DNA of 64,000 nt from Holothuria scabra (GCA_037179385.1 CM074185.1:52765000-52828999); one strand, 5' to 3'. Shown: positions 36,166-48,983, counted from the stretch's first letter. Notes: generated by a model not told the origin, from the letters alone. Program-made: numbers and translations.

Positions 36166-37115
36166 CTACGTCTCTGCGTTGCACATCTCTCTGTTTTCCA
36201 TCCGAGCGTCCGTTTTACAATAATTGCTACTAAGGTGCTGTTGTGCGCGCGTTTCGGTAACACCCGACTACCTTTGATCTTTTCCATCCAGTGGAACGCG
36301 CCGACGTCACGTGCATAATCTAGCGAAGGAACATATTCCTACTTGTGAAAACATATTCCTGAAAACCTGATGAAACGAGAAGTTAAAAGAAAAGTTTTTA
36401 ACGTTAGAAACATTATCTCAAAAACTTGTAGATGGCTAGTTTGAATAGATATGACCTCGGCCTAATTCTAGGAACATATAATAATGAATTTTTGCACCCC
36501 TCTAGGCTTTTATATAGACAGGGATGAAGCGCAGAAATTCTTGCCTGCGTAACGCCGTAGCGCCTCTCTGGCTGCCGCCCCTTAGGCTGTCACCCCGTTG
36601 GTTTTTCGTAGTGATGAACTGAACGAAACATCTTCGTCCGCTCCGCAGGCTTGGGAAGCTTTAGCGTATTAAACCCTATATGTCAACAGCATTTCCAATT
36701 ATTAGGTATGACAGTATAATAAGTAATAATAATTTAGAAATTCCTTAAGCGATTGAAGCTTGGGTAACTAACGATTGAAGGTCCTTTGTCGGTAATCAAT
36801 ACAATTTTCTTTTATAATTTATTTCAAGTATCCGCTATTCATTAAAAAAATACCCTTGACTTAAATTGCTTAAAGCTGGAGAGAAGTTTACACGCAATCA
36901 TGTTAGTAATTATAAGAGCAGTGAGCTGAGAGGGTTTACGGGGTACAAAAGCCATGAAAGAAAAGCAACAAGCCTGGTAATACCACAATTAGCTATTAAG
37001 TTCAGATACAGATAGTTTAAGAACGCCACATCAAGGCCAGTTTTTTTTATTTATCATAAAATCAAAGGCGCGTCTTCCAAAAACAGGACAGAACGGCAAG
37101 TGTAATGATCTATCA
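36166..37115. other. non-coding intron sequence
   Basis: Nothing recognised. Confidence 0.5.
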
Positions 37116-37116
37116 C

Positions 37117-37340
37117 TCGGTTGGCCTCGACTGCATAGTCAAATTGTTAGAGCACCCTACTTGCAGCTGGGGGGGGGGGGGAGTTCGACTCCTGGCCGGG
37201 TCAGACTTTAAAAAATGGAACCTACTGCCATTGTGCTTGAAGCTCGGCATAAGCAATGTAGTAAGGAAAACAAACCAGTGTTCCACCACTGAAAAATCCC
37301 GTGGACGCCCAGACTTACACCAATTGGTTACAAACTGATC
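37117..37340 (+). mobile_element. tRNA-derived SINE (copy 1)
   Basis: tRNA-like head with A-box region TGCATAGTCAAATTGTTAGA (37132-37151) and B box GAGTTCGACTCC (37181-37192). A G run between them has expanded. Then GGGTCAGACTTTAAAAAATG and a tail with CTTACACCAATTGGTTAC. RNA polymerase III transcription and LINE-mediated spread are expected for such elements. Confidence 0.75.
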
Positions 37341-37784
37341 CGTAAAACAGCGTCTAATTAATTAACTCAATCAGTTCACATGTCAGTCGATACTGGGAGT
37401 CGGCATGGCATGTAGGACTATACACAAAATATTAGTCTATGCTGACGCAATTTAAATTTGATATCTGATGAAATACAATGACTTTGACCTCAACCAAAAT
37501 CACCACTTCACTCGAACACCTCAACTTAAATATGCAGTACTGTATTTCAAAATTTTTCTCATGGTGACCCCAAATGACTTTTGACATCCTTATGTGAAGC
37601 ATTCACTTGCTAGATGTAACATTCACCTCGAAAACTATTATCAGTTTTAAGTGAAAAATAGTTCCACATTCAAAAGTATGCTTAGCCTCTGAGCTATGTT
37701 TACTTCAGCGTGTGCCCTACAAATTCTGTTTACACAATTGAAGGAGCGCGACCAAAGACCCGTGGCTAGACCAGATTAGGTTAG

Positions 37785-38020
37785 TTAGATTAGGGAGTTC
37801 CCTGGTTAGATGAGACTCTACGACTAAGTTTCTGACCAATTGGTTTAAGTCGGGCTAGTCACAGCTTTTTCAAGCTGTTTCCCTCCGTTGCTAATGCTGG
37901 GCACCAAGCACCATTGCAAGTGTTTCCAATTTCAAAGTCTTCCGAGTCGGTATGACCCGGCCAAAAGTCGAACTCCAAAACTCCTAATCGGATGTTCCAA
38001 CCACTTGACCATGCAGTCCG
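37785..38020 (-). mobile_element. tRNA-derived SINE (copy 2)
   Basis: Minus-strand head TGCATGGTCAAGTGGTTGGA, B box GGAGTTCGACTTTTGG, then GGCCGGGTCATACC, AGACTTTGAAATTGG, CCAGCATTAGCAACGG and tail CGACTTAAACCAATTGGTC, parallel to copy 1 but in the opposite orientation 500 bp away. Confidence 0.75.
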
Positions 38021-39027
38021 CTTTAAACCAGCCTGAAGTCTAAAGTATTACAGGCGTGAAGCAATATATACCAGAAATGAATGAAACACCTTTGAAAGTC
38101 AGCTTAGCATTACTTTAGCATCGCCTCTCCTCTTGTTTACGAAGCTAATGTTTTGATGGTGGTATAGCCTACGGTAAGTTTTTGACTTACATAGATGAAC
38201 TTTTTACGGCTCTTAACAAAAATAAGAAAAAGATAACTCCCCATCATGTTGCCCAAGATTTACCTGCTTAATTTATCGATTCCGTGGGTTTTGGCGGTTT
38301 TGCAGAGTTCTACGCCTAGAAACTAAAGAACCTGTGGGCGCCAGTGTCAAACTGGTTATGAGATTGGAAGACCGCTTAAAATTAAAGTGTGTTTATAAAC
38401 ACAAATTTACTCTAGTATTGGCTTTATGAATATGTTGGTTGGACCTAAAATCAGAATCTGATACTTTTATGAACGTAATACTCTCTACATGTAAAGGAAT
38501 GAAATTCACTCTTTGACAATTGCCTATACCACTCTTTTATCGTGTGGAAATCGAAGTGGTAATTAAATCTAAAAGAGGCAAAAAGTCACTTGAAACAGAC
38601 GGTTGTTACTGATGGCAATCTTTTTGTGGCCTGCGGACGGACGAAATTTTTCGCTCAGCTTATGGCTGCGAAAAAGAACTGACTTCCGCCGGCATTGGAG
38701 ACCAAATCGTTTAAACTTCATAGAAAATTTAGAAAAATACTCGAAGAACAACGGTATGCTTTCTACTATAATATGAATATTCATAATCATTCAACATCTC
38801 TCTCAGCACTGCTTAGAGTCCTCATTTGCGAACAAGTGATCGAGCGAAGAATACTCAACAGTTTTTCCTCGAAAATCTCATCGAATGTACTTTCGAATTG
38901 CTGGGCACATATTTAAATATCTGTTTTGCTCACAAGGATATAGTAAACAGGCAATTCATTGGTTAGTTACAAGCTTAAGCCTCTTAAAATTGACGCACAT
39001 CCGCAAGCTGTCAATCGTTTCAATGTG
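38021..39027. other. non-coding intron sequence
   Basis: Only short frames; nothing recognised. Confidence 0.5.
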
Positions 39028-39285
39028 CACAACGTCAGTGGCGTAGCTAGGATTTTTTCCGGGGGGGGGGGGGGGCAAAGGTATGAAATTTCCCCAAAAC
39101 TTTTCCCGGTCAATGTGTATGTATTTCATATAAAGTATGCAAACTTACAAGTATAAAAACATTACCATGTCATTTTGTAATATTACCTGCATTTTAATCT
39201 TAAAGTATAACATAGAGCAATCGGAAATAACAAAGTATATTATTTTGGTAAACAATATCTGGTTTATTTGTATGTACTAACGCAG

Positions 39286-40022
39286 TGGCGTACGCAAGAT
39301 TTCTCTGAAGGGGTTTTCTTGGCCACAAAATGTTATTTTGTCATAAAGATTATCTAAGCGGAGCGCCACCATTGGTTGGCGAGGAGCGTAGAGAAAATTT
39401 GGAAAAATCAGACCCCTTAGTTGGCAGGAAATAGCATTTTCCAGGCTAATACGAAGAATCTAGCCAGTCGCTTTCTTCTTTTGTCGTTTGCAATAAAATG
39501 CTCTCTTCAAAATATGTTCGCAAACTTCAAAGTGATCAGAGAGTTAAGAACTAATTTTACCCCAAGTATGTAATTTTGCCCCAAAGACCAAGCGAAGCGC
39601 CACCATTAGTTGGCGGGGAGCGTAAAGAAAATTTCGAAAAATCAGACCCCTCAGATGGTCAAAATAGCGTATAAATGCTTCTTAAGAGAATCTAAACATG
39701 CAGTCTTTTTTATCGACGCCACCAGCGGGAAACAGAGTCTACCTTTTTAAGTAAAAATTGGAATTTGACAGAATTTGTCTAGGTCTATTTGTAGGAATTA
39801 AAAAAAAATTGGCATCACCGAAAGACCTTGCAAGGACAATCCTTACCCTTTGAAAATTTTTGAAAAATTGGGTGTCCTTATAAGCAATCTGCGGTGCCAC
39901 ATATGCTATCTTTTGAAGTAAAATCTGTGTTAATAAAGATAGACTACGTATTTTTAAGAACAAAGAAAAAATGGCATCTGTGAGAGGGGCATGGCCCAAT
40001 GGTCTCCCCTTCGCATGCCACT
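39286..40022. mobile_element. nested hAT-like element with CTAAGCGGAGCGCCACCATT core
   Basis: Starts CAGTGGCGTACGCAAGATT and may end near CTTCGCATGCCACTA, an inverted match of about 12 of 15. No matching duplication found. It carries the ATTGGTTGGCGAGGAGCG core twice (39367 and 39600). Confidence 0.55.
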
Positions 40023-40333
40023 AAGGAGGCCTAATAGTGGCTCGATCACACAGGATGTCCTGTGAGAAAAGCAGTATGTTAAGTGTAGAAGGCTACAAGG
40101 TACTCATTGTCCATTTATTGTTACACTCAAAGTGAGCAGAAAGCTGTTTTCCCGAACTAGCTTGTAAGCCTCCAAGGATTATGGTAAGTAACAAAATCTA
40201 AGTGTGCCAACGGATCCCGTTAATTCTAATTTCTAGATTACCTTTAATTTGATCGTTGGCCTTGGATTGTTTCAGCCCAATCCATCGTTATGTACACAGA
40301 GTAAAATCGTACAGCTATTGCTAGCTTGTCGAA

Positions 40334-40834
40334 CAGGGTTGTCCAGCCTTTCGCAGCGGTGGGCCACATGTAATGGTTATAATGGACGAGGGGTCGCATT
40401 CTATAGGCCTACTGGTTTTTTTTTTTCCTTTTTTCAATTTTTTCCGACGCCCAAGGCAACAAAATGCAATCATTGCGCGTAGAGAAAACTGATTCATTTT
40501 CGTTTTTGATTGAACAAATAAATAAATTTTAGCAAAAATTGATGTTGGGCAGAATGTTCGGACAAAGTTTTTTTTTTTCATATTCCACCTAAATCATTCT
40601 CAACCCGCCCTTGTGGATAACACTCCAATGTGGCTAGACATGTAGCAGACATTTGAAATGATCTATTTCATTCAAAAGTAAGCAAGCTATAGAGGACGGC
40701 GAAGCCTAAAGTTGTCATCAATTAATCTGCTTACTGAATAATTTTGCAATAGCCTATAGATTATTTTCGACGGGCCGGACCCAACCTTTCCCGGGCCGGG
40801 TGGTGGCCCACGGGCCGTAGGTTGGACAACCCTG
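40334..40834. mobile_element. nested hAT MITE, 501 bp, 8-bp TSD
   Basis: Ends CAGGGTTGTCCAGCCTTTCG and, inverted, CAGGGTTGTCCAACCTACGG. Flanking 8-mers TTGTCGAA (40326-40333) and TTGTAGAA (40835-40842) match at seven of eight. CAGGGTTG(T/C)CCAACC ends are typical of hAT elements in animals. Confidence 0.85.
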
Positions 40835-41276
40835 TTGTAGAAGAACATAACAACCGCGGAGGTCTACGGTAGTGACTTGTCAGTTTTCACATCATTTTAC
40901 TGAATTCCCAAAGTATCACCTGAATAACGGCTTCCTGTGCACTGAAATGCACTGATCATAACCCCCGTGCGTATACAAGCACAAGAGAACATTCAATCTG
41001 CTACGCGGCGAGGACATTTCTGTGGAACGCGAATTGGGCCGGTTCATGCGACACTGACGAAATCTGAGTTCATTTGTTGCATGAAAATACGAATTATGTA
41101 TGAGAAATGTCTCACAATTTCTTATTCTAACAAACATTTTGAGAAATTTTTGTGAAATTTTGTAATAATAAGAAGATTCATCAAATTTCCCCATTTTTAT
41201 CAAATTTCCCCAAAAATTTTTCCAGGGGGGCCAACTTGCCCCCCTGCCCCCCAGTAGCTACGCCACTGCACAACGT

Positions 41277-42284
41277 TAGGTATCAAATATTGAAGGCTAC
41301 AGTACTGTTCACATGGTATCTACATTGCATTTTAAAGTCTATTGTTTTAACGCTAATATTAAACTTGGACAAAAGTTGCAGTATTCTCCATATATGAATA
41401 TTCATAACAATTTCCTTTTTAGAGTAGTCGTAATTACCATATTCGTATAAAAATTAAAACCAATTTCCGTTGTCCAATATGGGGCTAATATATATTAATG
41501 ACTCTTGTTTTGTACCGGGTCTGAAAGGAACTGTTGACTATCGCCGACATGCTCCGAGGGCGGCAGCCTAAGGGGAGGCCGACACAGGCGCTAGCCATGC
41601 TAATCTCAGTGGTACATTTTCGCTCTTTCACATTAAGATAGTACATGCATGGCACGTATGTAATAAGCTCGAGTAGTTTGTGTTTTAATTCTGTTCCCTT
41701 CATTTCACCATAAAATGTAATAACAATCATTATTTAGTTTTAACTGTAATCTTTCAGTTCATTGATCATTGTCCTACATCATTTCTCAGTTAATGTCCAT
41801 GTCCATGTAAATTCGGTGCAACTGATATCACTATACAAATGACACCAACACACAACCGACCGATATCACTAAAGTCTTATATATTAATTAGCCGTCCACA
41901 GTATAGCATTAATTTAAACCACATGGAGCGATTGCGTGACACCTAAAGGATTAGAAGTACAAAATACCTGCACCAGTGACGATATTAGCTTAGAGAAGAA
42001 GGGGTAATAGAATAGAAGTGCACCATAACTTGATGGTTTTATAGAAAATTTGACCTTTGACAGGAAATTACTTTGTCAAAACTTTTTGTTCTTGTAAATT
42101 CTTTGCACAGAAAGCAATGCCTATCCGGAGAGTAAATCAAAATTTGAAGCCTATTGATTTTGCAACGTGCAGTTGGCCCATTACCCAACTCGAAGTAGTT
42201 TAGCCAGTTAGTAGACTATATTTTTTCATGATTGCGAGTCTTTAGAGCTGTGTGACAATATGTCGTCAAATGTGGAATTTGATA
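41277..42284. other. non-coding intron sequence
   Basis: Nothing recognised. Confidence 0.5.
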
Positions 42285-42600
42285 CACTCTAAAAACAAAA
42301 GAGTGAGCTGAGTCACTCTCTAATCGAGTGAAAGTGTGAATTCACTATAGAGTGTTAATTCACTCAAAGAATAGTGAAATTTGCTCCAAGAAGAATGAAA
42401 TTCACTATAAGAAGAGCAAAAATTCATTCACTCCTTATAAAGAGTGCGTGTAGTGATCACTCTTTTTTAAGAGTGAACCCAGCCTGGCACTCCAGCAAGA
42501 GTGAGATTTCGCTCATTAGGAGTGAATGCTATTCTCTTTATGAGTGAATCTATGCTCTTTTGGGCTTATAACTTTCACTCTTTTTTCACTTTAAGATTGT
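42285..42600. mobile_element. MITE-like block built from GAGTGA/TCACTC words
   Basis: Starts TA-CACTCTAAAAACAAAAGA, the same end type as 32038, then consists of GAGTGA and TCACTC words roughly every 10-20 bases in both orientations. No clear right end was found, so it may be truncated. Confidence 0.6.
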
Positions 42601-45600
42601 AGGAGTAAGTTGAGTAACTGCTTCTACTCAAGAGTTTCCTCATGAATATTCAACAAACAGTACTGAAATATTAAAAAAGATACTTTGGAGAAAAATAAGA
42701 AAATTGTGAGATTTAGCTGATGCTTCCAAAGCAAGTTTGGGGCAACTAGTCTCCTTCGATCGTTCTAATAGTGTGGCGTGTATGTTAATAATTTAACTAA
42801 TGAGTGGAGTGACATTGGAAGTTGTAAAGACACAAATGCTCTCTGAACATTTTAAAACACTCAGACATTTTATAGAGCTATTACTTTGACAGGAGAAGAA
42901 ACTCGACTTTAATTTATGCCAACCCAATTAGTTCCAGATATACTTGGGGAGATAATCCTGTAGGGGTCGTTAATAAGAACCAATGAGCATTCAGTTCTTT
43001 TGTCCGACACTTACATGCTGTGACGTTGCTTCTTGAGAAAGCAACATAGACACCCCAGTACATCGAAGGCGGTATGGGGTGTAACTATCAGAGTTTGTTA
43101 CATGACTTGTGACCTAAAATTAGCTATGCTTTCATTGTGTTCACACTGCGTGAAAAACAATTAAAAAATCTGACTGACCTGTTAGCTAACCCCAAATGTT
43201 ACGCAACTTTTTGTGTATTGAAACACATCTTTTACTGTTAATCAATAAGTCAGATATGAAACTTGACTTAATCAAGTCTGCATGTAGGGATAAGAGTTAA
43301 TCAGGCAGAGAGGAAGAATGTAACAAAAGTAAGAGGGAACGTTTCATCATGTACATTGAAGGCTTCTTAGTTCTTACCCTTTGCGGCATCATTCAGGTGA
43401 CCAGGTCTACTGCTACCCTAACGAATGGATTAAATAGAATAGCCTTTCCATATCGAGGGCTTTACCGATGGCCAATAACAATTAAATTAACGAAAATAAA
43501 ACGAAACGACTGGTTTGCAGTTTTTAAGGGCAGATGCGAGTGCTATTAGGAATTTCATTTGGCAAAACCAATTCAACAACTTCACTTCCGACAAAGATTA
43601 CTCCCAGGCTGTCCTTCTAAGCAGGTTAGAACCTGTTTAACAGATTCAAGCTTCAGCTATCTGGCTCTCTTGCCATCACGAATTTGGAGTTTTAAGTATT
43701 TCTTTATAACAATCTTGTAGTTCCGCTTTAAAGGGAGCATTATCATTACCAACATAATATATAAGACTAAGTCATCTGAGACTTTTATAACGCTGGTAGT
43801 CCATTATGTTCACTTTAATGCTGATTATACTATGTATCTTCAATTTACCTGAAGGCTATAGTTGAAGCTGATTCTTCGATTGAATCTCGGTCACGATTTT
43901 TACGTCAAACAAGATTAAAGGCTTATCTGATGGAAGCGAACAGATTGTCGATGGGATGTCGTTTTGGCAAACGATAGCAGATTTGCAACTTCCCATTAGT
44001 GTCACTTTAAAATATCGATATGTCAAGTGAGAAGAGAAGAAAAACCTCCAATGCACACCAAGGTAATTTACTCTAAAAACACTTGAGTCAGGAGGGAACT
44101 ACACCAACCAACTGAACAACCAACCGACTAACCAACTTTTGGGTCTGGAATTTTAACCCGGTCTGGGTCATTGCGGCATCACTAACAATGACCCAAATAC
44201 GCTCTTCCCTCCTGATCCACCTATGGATAACTTTAACCGATGCTTTTTACAGAATAGACCATCCATCTAAAACATACAGAGTTTTGCATTATTCTTCCCT
44301 CTCAAATGTAAATCTGGTTACAAATCTTGGATTGACTTTAATGATCAGCATTAAAGGTCATAATTAACAAATTAACACTGCAATATAAATCGTTTCCACG
44401 CTCAGATCGCCTATGAACAGACCGCAAGCTATTTACAAGTATGTTAATTTGCATGTTTACGCATGATTGAGTGCAAATCAGAATTTACTCAACAAAATGG
44501 TCAATTTTTGATGGGTCTGGGGGATAATTGCATGGCAATTTTTTGGATTTTCAATGCTTTTAAATCAAATGTCCCAATTAATCATTTTATGTCACTAAAC
44601 TCTTTAAGTCAGAGACCTTGTCTGTTTGATTTTCAACCGATAACGTGTGGAGAATAATGTAACTTCGCCTTCTCCTGTGAGAAACTTGGTCGACAGTAAT
44701 ATTTCGCCGCTCTCCTTCCACCTAATACGTTTCATGAACGTCTCTGTACTAGTCCTAATTATTCGATTTGGAGTCAGTTCTTATTCTAATACACTTTCAA
44801 CGAGCCCGGGCTTACCCCAATCTGGCCATTTGACAAATGATGCAGCATACCAGGTACTTTTTATACTATTTTTAACAATATTTTATGAACCAGGTCGGAG
44901 GATCACTTTTAGAATACAATTTGGCATTGTCGTTCCATCTTCCTTTTACAGTCGTTCCACCCTCCTTTTACAGTTCACTGCAAGCGATCTTTCAAGTATT
45001 ACACACTAAAAAATCAGCAATCTGTCTAATATTGTGTAGCAAGATGAAAACTGCATTCCCAAACCTCCCACTACAGGTGAAAAAAGTGTGGCGGAAGCCC
45101 CACCCCTAAACTGAAAGAAAAATTTCAGTTCCTTTTATTTACTTTGTGAAATATATATAAGATTTGCATTTGCCCAATATATTGCTTCAAACTTTATACA
45201 ATGCCTTCATATTTTTGGGAAAATTCCACTCTCCTCAGACCAATCCAAATGTCCTCCCACCGCACATGGAAACAGCTTCATATATCAACGGGGAAGTGTC
45301 TTAACGATATTTGTAGTTGAAGATCCAAATATTCACTTAGGCCTAGGCATAGAAATCTGTAGACAAAACGTATGCCTAGTAAATGGTGTCCTTCCAATCT
45401 ATATTATATGCCTATATATTTGTGTTTTTAGTTAGATGAGTGAAATAACGTAGATGCAAATTATTGCGGGAAAACTGGCATCAGTAATAAATAATGACTA
45501 TTTGAGTAACCCAAAAAATAAAACAAAAATAAAAAAGAAGAATCAGGGAGAATATTTCGAAAATAGCAAGTGCTATGCTTCAGACATGTAATATCAGTAA

Positions 45601-47363
45601 GTTGTACTCCCCACGGGCTTTCATTTTTAACAGTTTAATACGACTCAGTCTGAACGGAATGACCGGAGAAGTCCCTTAAATGTTATATGGGGTTGCCCGG
45701 ATAAAGGTCCATCGTTACTGAATTCAGATTTAACAGTGAATAGAAAGTCCCGTTTTGAAGTTGTCCCCCAATGGGATGCATCTGGACTCGAATGGAATGG
45801 ACCAGATCCAAGCCCCGTTGTGTAACTTTCACTGTCGTTGTTACTAAGTTATTTCCAAAAAAAAAATCGAGCGAAAGAATTGTTACAAATAAATGAAGCC
45901 CGTATAACATTTTGGGTTGACATTAGTCACATATTTAAACGTAGATCTCATGCAAGTTCAAGTCACGAAAAGACGATATCTTTTTAACAGGACATGTATC
46001 TGACGCTCGACTTTTTACATCATATCACTACAACTGACAATGAAATAAATGTACAAAGCATTTATCATAGCTCCCAAGTTGTGAGAGGCTAGATGCGGAT
46101 CCAACCGATCTGTCCATTGGTGGATCGCCGGCCTGGGGGAGGGGTATAAGGGGAGGCGGTGTACCCCTCCCCTTTTCGAAATTTTTGAATTTCAGAAGCG
46201 TCTTCAGGCAAAATAGTGGCACTTTTAAGGGGAAATCTGCCTCAACACAATTTCGCTAGGTTACCGCCAAAAAAGTTCACTACGGTACTGAATTTTTCAT
46301 GCTGCAATTGATTTCCAATACATGTCTTCGTACATGTCGCATGGCTTTCTGACCATGGAAAAACACAGTCAAGAACTTTCAAGACAACGTTCGCTTGATG
46401 CGACACTCTGAAACAAGCCCCGCCTCTAACCCGCAGAGTGGGCATTTATTTTTTGCTATCGAACGCGGCATTGCATAATGTTATTACACTATTCGGGCAG
46501 TGAGAGGGGTATATTCCATACCTGCTGCGAAGGTTAGCCAGTAGCGAACATCATAGGTCCGTACGTACCTAGGCTAGGCCTATGCATTGTGTAGCAGCGC
46601 AAGCAGTTGAATGTGCTGTGAGATACGATTGACTGAATTTGTAGCTATCGGTAAGCTGAATTATTTGTAAATTTTTGTGGTTCTCCAACTAAGAATACTT
46701 CGGCGATTGGAAATACGGGTTTTCCGAGGGCTGGGTGGGTCATCGGGTTTTGGTGTTCAAATGCGGGTCAAACGCGCGAAATGCGGGTCACTTGGGAGGT
46801 ATGATTTATTAGTGGTTTGACACGTGCCTATGCCTTTACCTGCGCTTTCAGGATATGCGTCTTTCGTATACAGTGTACAAGTGGTGATATGTGAGCACGT
46901 ACAGTCATGAACCTTTTACAACCAGCTTGTCCTCTAACATGACCTCGGCGTTACGTCGATACATAAGTTTAATAAGTCCGTTTACGTCACCATTCCACCT
47001 TCTGATAGACTGAGACTATACCTTTCTGTCTAAATCCAGAAGAGAGGAATCAAGGACAGATCTAAAATTAATCCAGAGTAAGTGGACGTGACAGACACAC
47101 AGTTATTTTTCTCTTTTGACACCTTTACTGCTTTCAAGTCTTTGTACTGCCTATATAAATAAAATATTGTCTGCTTCTTTTCCTTTCATTAATAATTTTT
47201 ATCATGTTCATTTATTTTTGTTTTAGCTTTTTAGGGGTACCTTTTTTATTATCGTCTGAGAGGAAGTCATAAAGTTCAGACTAATCTTGAACCTAAAACT
47301 TAAGTCGGCAACATTTATAGTGATACAATATAATTGATCAAGAATTTTCTTTCCAATTCTCAG
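42601..47363. other. non-coding intron sequence upstream of the G4 exon
   Basis: The 120-codon frame at 44647-45009 has a hydrophobic stretch (NVSVLVLIIRFGV) but no family or splice support. A GGGGGAGGGGTATAAGGGGA patch at 46133-46152 resembles element-terminal G-runs in this window. Confidence 0.45.
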
Positions 47364-47517
47364 AATCGAATCGAAGAGAGCAAAGTGCTTTTCAACTCAG
47401 TTTGCAACAGCGCCTGGTTTCGGAGTCGACCGGTTATTATCTTTTTCAACAAGACAGACATATTTGCAGAGAAAATTAAAAGAATACCTCTTACCGTATG
47501 CTTCCCAGAATACAAAG
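47364..47517 (+). CDS. G-protein alpha subunit, internal exon (G4 box NKTD)
   Basis: Next coding exon of the same G-alpha gene, 27.8 kb downstream. The acceptor is CTTTCCAATTCTCAG, with a good pyrimidine tract, and the exon starts in phase 0 with NRIEESKVLF, the conserved alpha-3 start that follows the previous exon. It continues through VIIFFNKTDIF, where NKTD is the G4 guanine-specificity motif, and AEKIKRIPLTVCFPEYK. It ends in phase 1 inside a Gly codon at donor GTTTGG. The 154-bp length and phases fit exon 7 of vertebrate Gi-class genes. The AEKI(K/R)RIPLT(V/I)CFPEYKG stretch resembles Galpha-z more than Gi, Gq or G12 as I recall those proteins. The donor is not optimal (GTTTGG), but the reading frame joins cleanly to the last exon. 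Confidence 0.94.
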
Positions 47518-47979
47518 GTTTGGGCAATCAATTGCATTTTTTTCAAAGGAGTTTGTAAGAGAAAGAAATAAACAACTTGTAAAGATAAAGTTTTCATTAT
47601 TCAGACGAACGACAATAGTTCATCTTCTTTACAAACCCAGCAAACTGATCTTGTTAAAATACATGTTTTTTGGCGATATATTATCCAAGCTTGAAAAGAT
47701 AGCTCGTTGAGCTCCTAGTACAAAGCAAAATTCTCAAAATTATATTAAAATGCTTCCACGCAGCAGTAAAACACTCTCTAAGAATGATCAATGAGGTACG
47801 TACTTGTGATTTCTCGGAGACCATTGTGCGAGGACCTAACGTTACGAGTTGTTAATACATAAGGTTATATCTCACGGGTCTGTGTTTCTATGTGTGAAAC
47901 TTTTTTTCTCTTACTTTGGAAACATGTTACAATGTCAGAACCACGTGTTTCCTTAATGACGGTGTGCAATACCTAAACA

Positions 47980-48983
47980 CTACATTCTTTAAATGTTGTG
48001 CAAATTTTTGACCAACTTTTAACCAACACTGGGGAAGGAAATATCCGGCCAACTGTTGGTCAAATATTGACCAATCTCGGTTGGTTAACTGGTTAATTGC
48101 TTTACCTATTGTTGGGCAATTTGTTTTACCCAATATGTAGTAATATGAAAATTACCCAACTGGCCAGTTCGGCAAAATATTTCCAATTATTGGTAAAACG
48201 ATCAATTTCGCCCTACCCAGAAGTTGGGTGTTGTTTCATTGTTTTAACTGTTATTGTGAAAGGCACACTGGAATATACCAGAGAAGGTACCTTGTACATG
48301 TCTTAAAAAATTCGGACTATTTCTAAAGTCCTCCCGACCCTCTGGCAAAGAGCCGTTCGGCGAAACCAAACTTGAACTCAAAGTCCTCCCCGGCATTGAT
48401 AATGCCAGCAACTTTTAAAGAGTAGTAGGATTTCACTTGCGAATATATGTTTGACTATTTTATATATTCAGGGGCATTTGTTTGTTATTATGAAAGATTT
48501 AACATGCACGTTTCTTCATAATGTTTCATGTTCTCCTTCTTTATGCTGTGTTGCATAATTGAGAAGCATGATTTTCTACAAGAAATCTCAATTCATTTCA
48601 ATTAGACCTGCATTAGGTGATAAACACAAATTTCATTTGAGAAATTCAGAATGCTTCATTCGGATGGAAGGTATATTAACCTGGTGTTCCGATAAATTTC
48701 ATGGCATTAATACAACGACTTTCCTCTTATTGTTTTAGAAAAATTGCCACAGTGTACATGAACGTTCTGAAAAATATTTATTGTCAATGTAAATTATTAG
48801 AAATAGCAGTTATATGAAAAATAGTTAATAGGCAGTACGTTTAACCAATGTTGGGTAAAGAAATTCACATAATCATTTAACCAACGTTGGTCACAAAGTT
48901 TCTCGGTTATTTTGCCCAATATTGGGCAAACTTTAACCAACATCTACATTGCCCAGAAAATTTTACCCAAATTTTTAAGAGTG
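47980..48983. mobile_element. CCAA/TTGG word-lattice element, TA at right border
   Basis: The right end is TTTTTAAGAGTG followed by TA, an inverted match to the CACTCTTAAAA ends of 32038. Blocks 47990-48240 and 48836-48983 are full of TTGGGCAA, CCAAC, TTGGTTAA and their complements. The left end is decayed (near ACTACATTCTTTAAATG), and the 600-bp middle shows no words of this type, so it may be an insertion or two copies. Confidence 0.5.

Larger units (their letters stand above)
39036..41268. mobile_element. hAT MITE with nested insertions, 8-bp TSD
   Basis: Ends CAGTGGCGTAGCTAGGATT and, inverted, CAGTGGCGTAGCTACTGG. Identical 8-bp duplications CACAACGT at 39028-39035 and 41269-41276. G-rich and C-rich runs lie just inside each end, followed by AAATTTCCCCAAAA on both sides. 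The original element was probably only a few hundred bases; the rest is later insertion (39286-~40022 and 40334-40834). No transposase coding remains. Confidence 0.9.
19519..47363 (+). other. G-alpha intron, 27.8 kb
   Basis: Bounded by donor GTGGGT and acceptor TTCTCAG at phase 0, at a position conserved in animal Gi-type genes. It holds MITEs, SINEs, a dead reverse transcriptase, a nested hAT stack and a CpG/AACGTTA-rich patch, each listed separately. No further G-alpha exon is needed between the two flanking exons. Confidence 0.85.

Noticed and set aside
35887..36318. 143-codon + frame
   Set aside because: It runs across the GCGGATACGG array, which is open in several frames; no family or conserved frame in the 28.8-kb copy.
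44647..45009. 120-codon + frame with a hydrophobic segment
   Set aside because: No family similarity and no paired splice sites; lies within the G-alpha intron.
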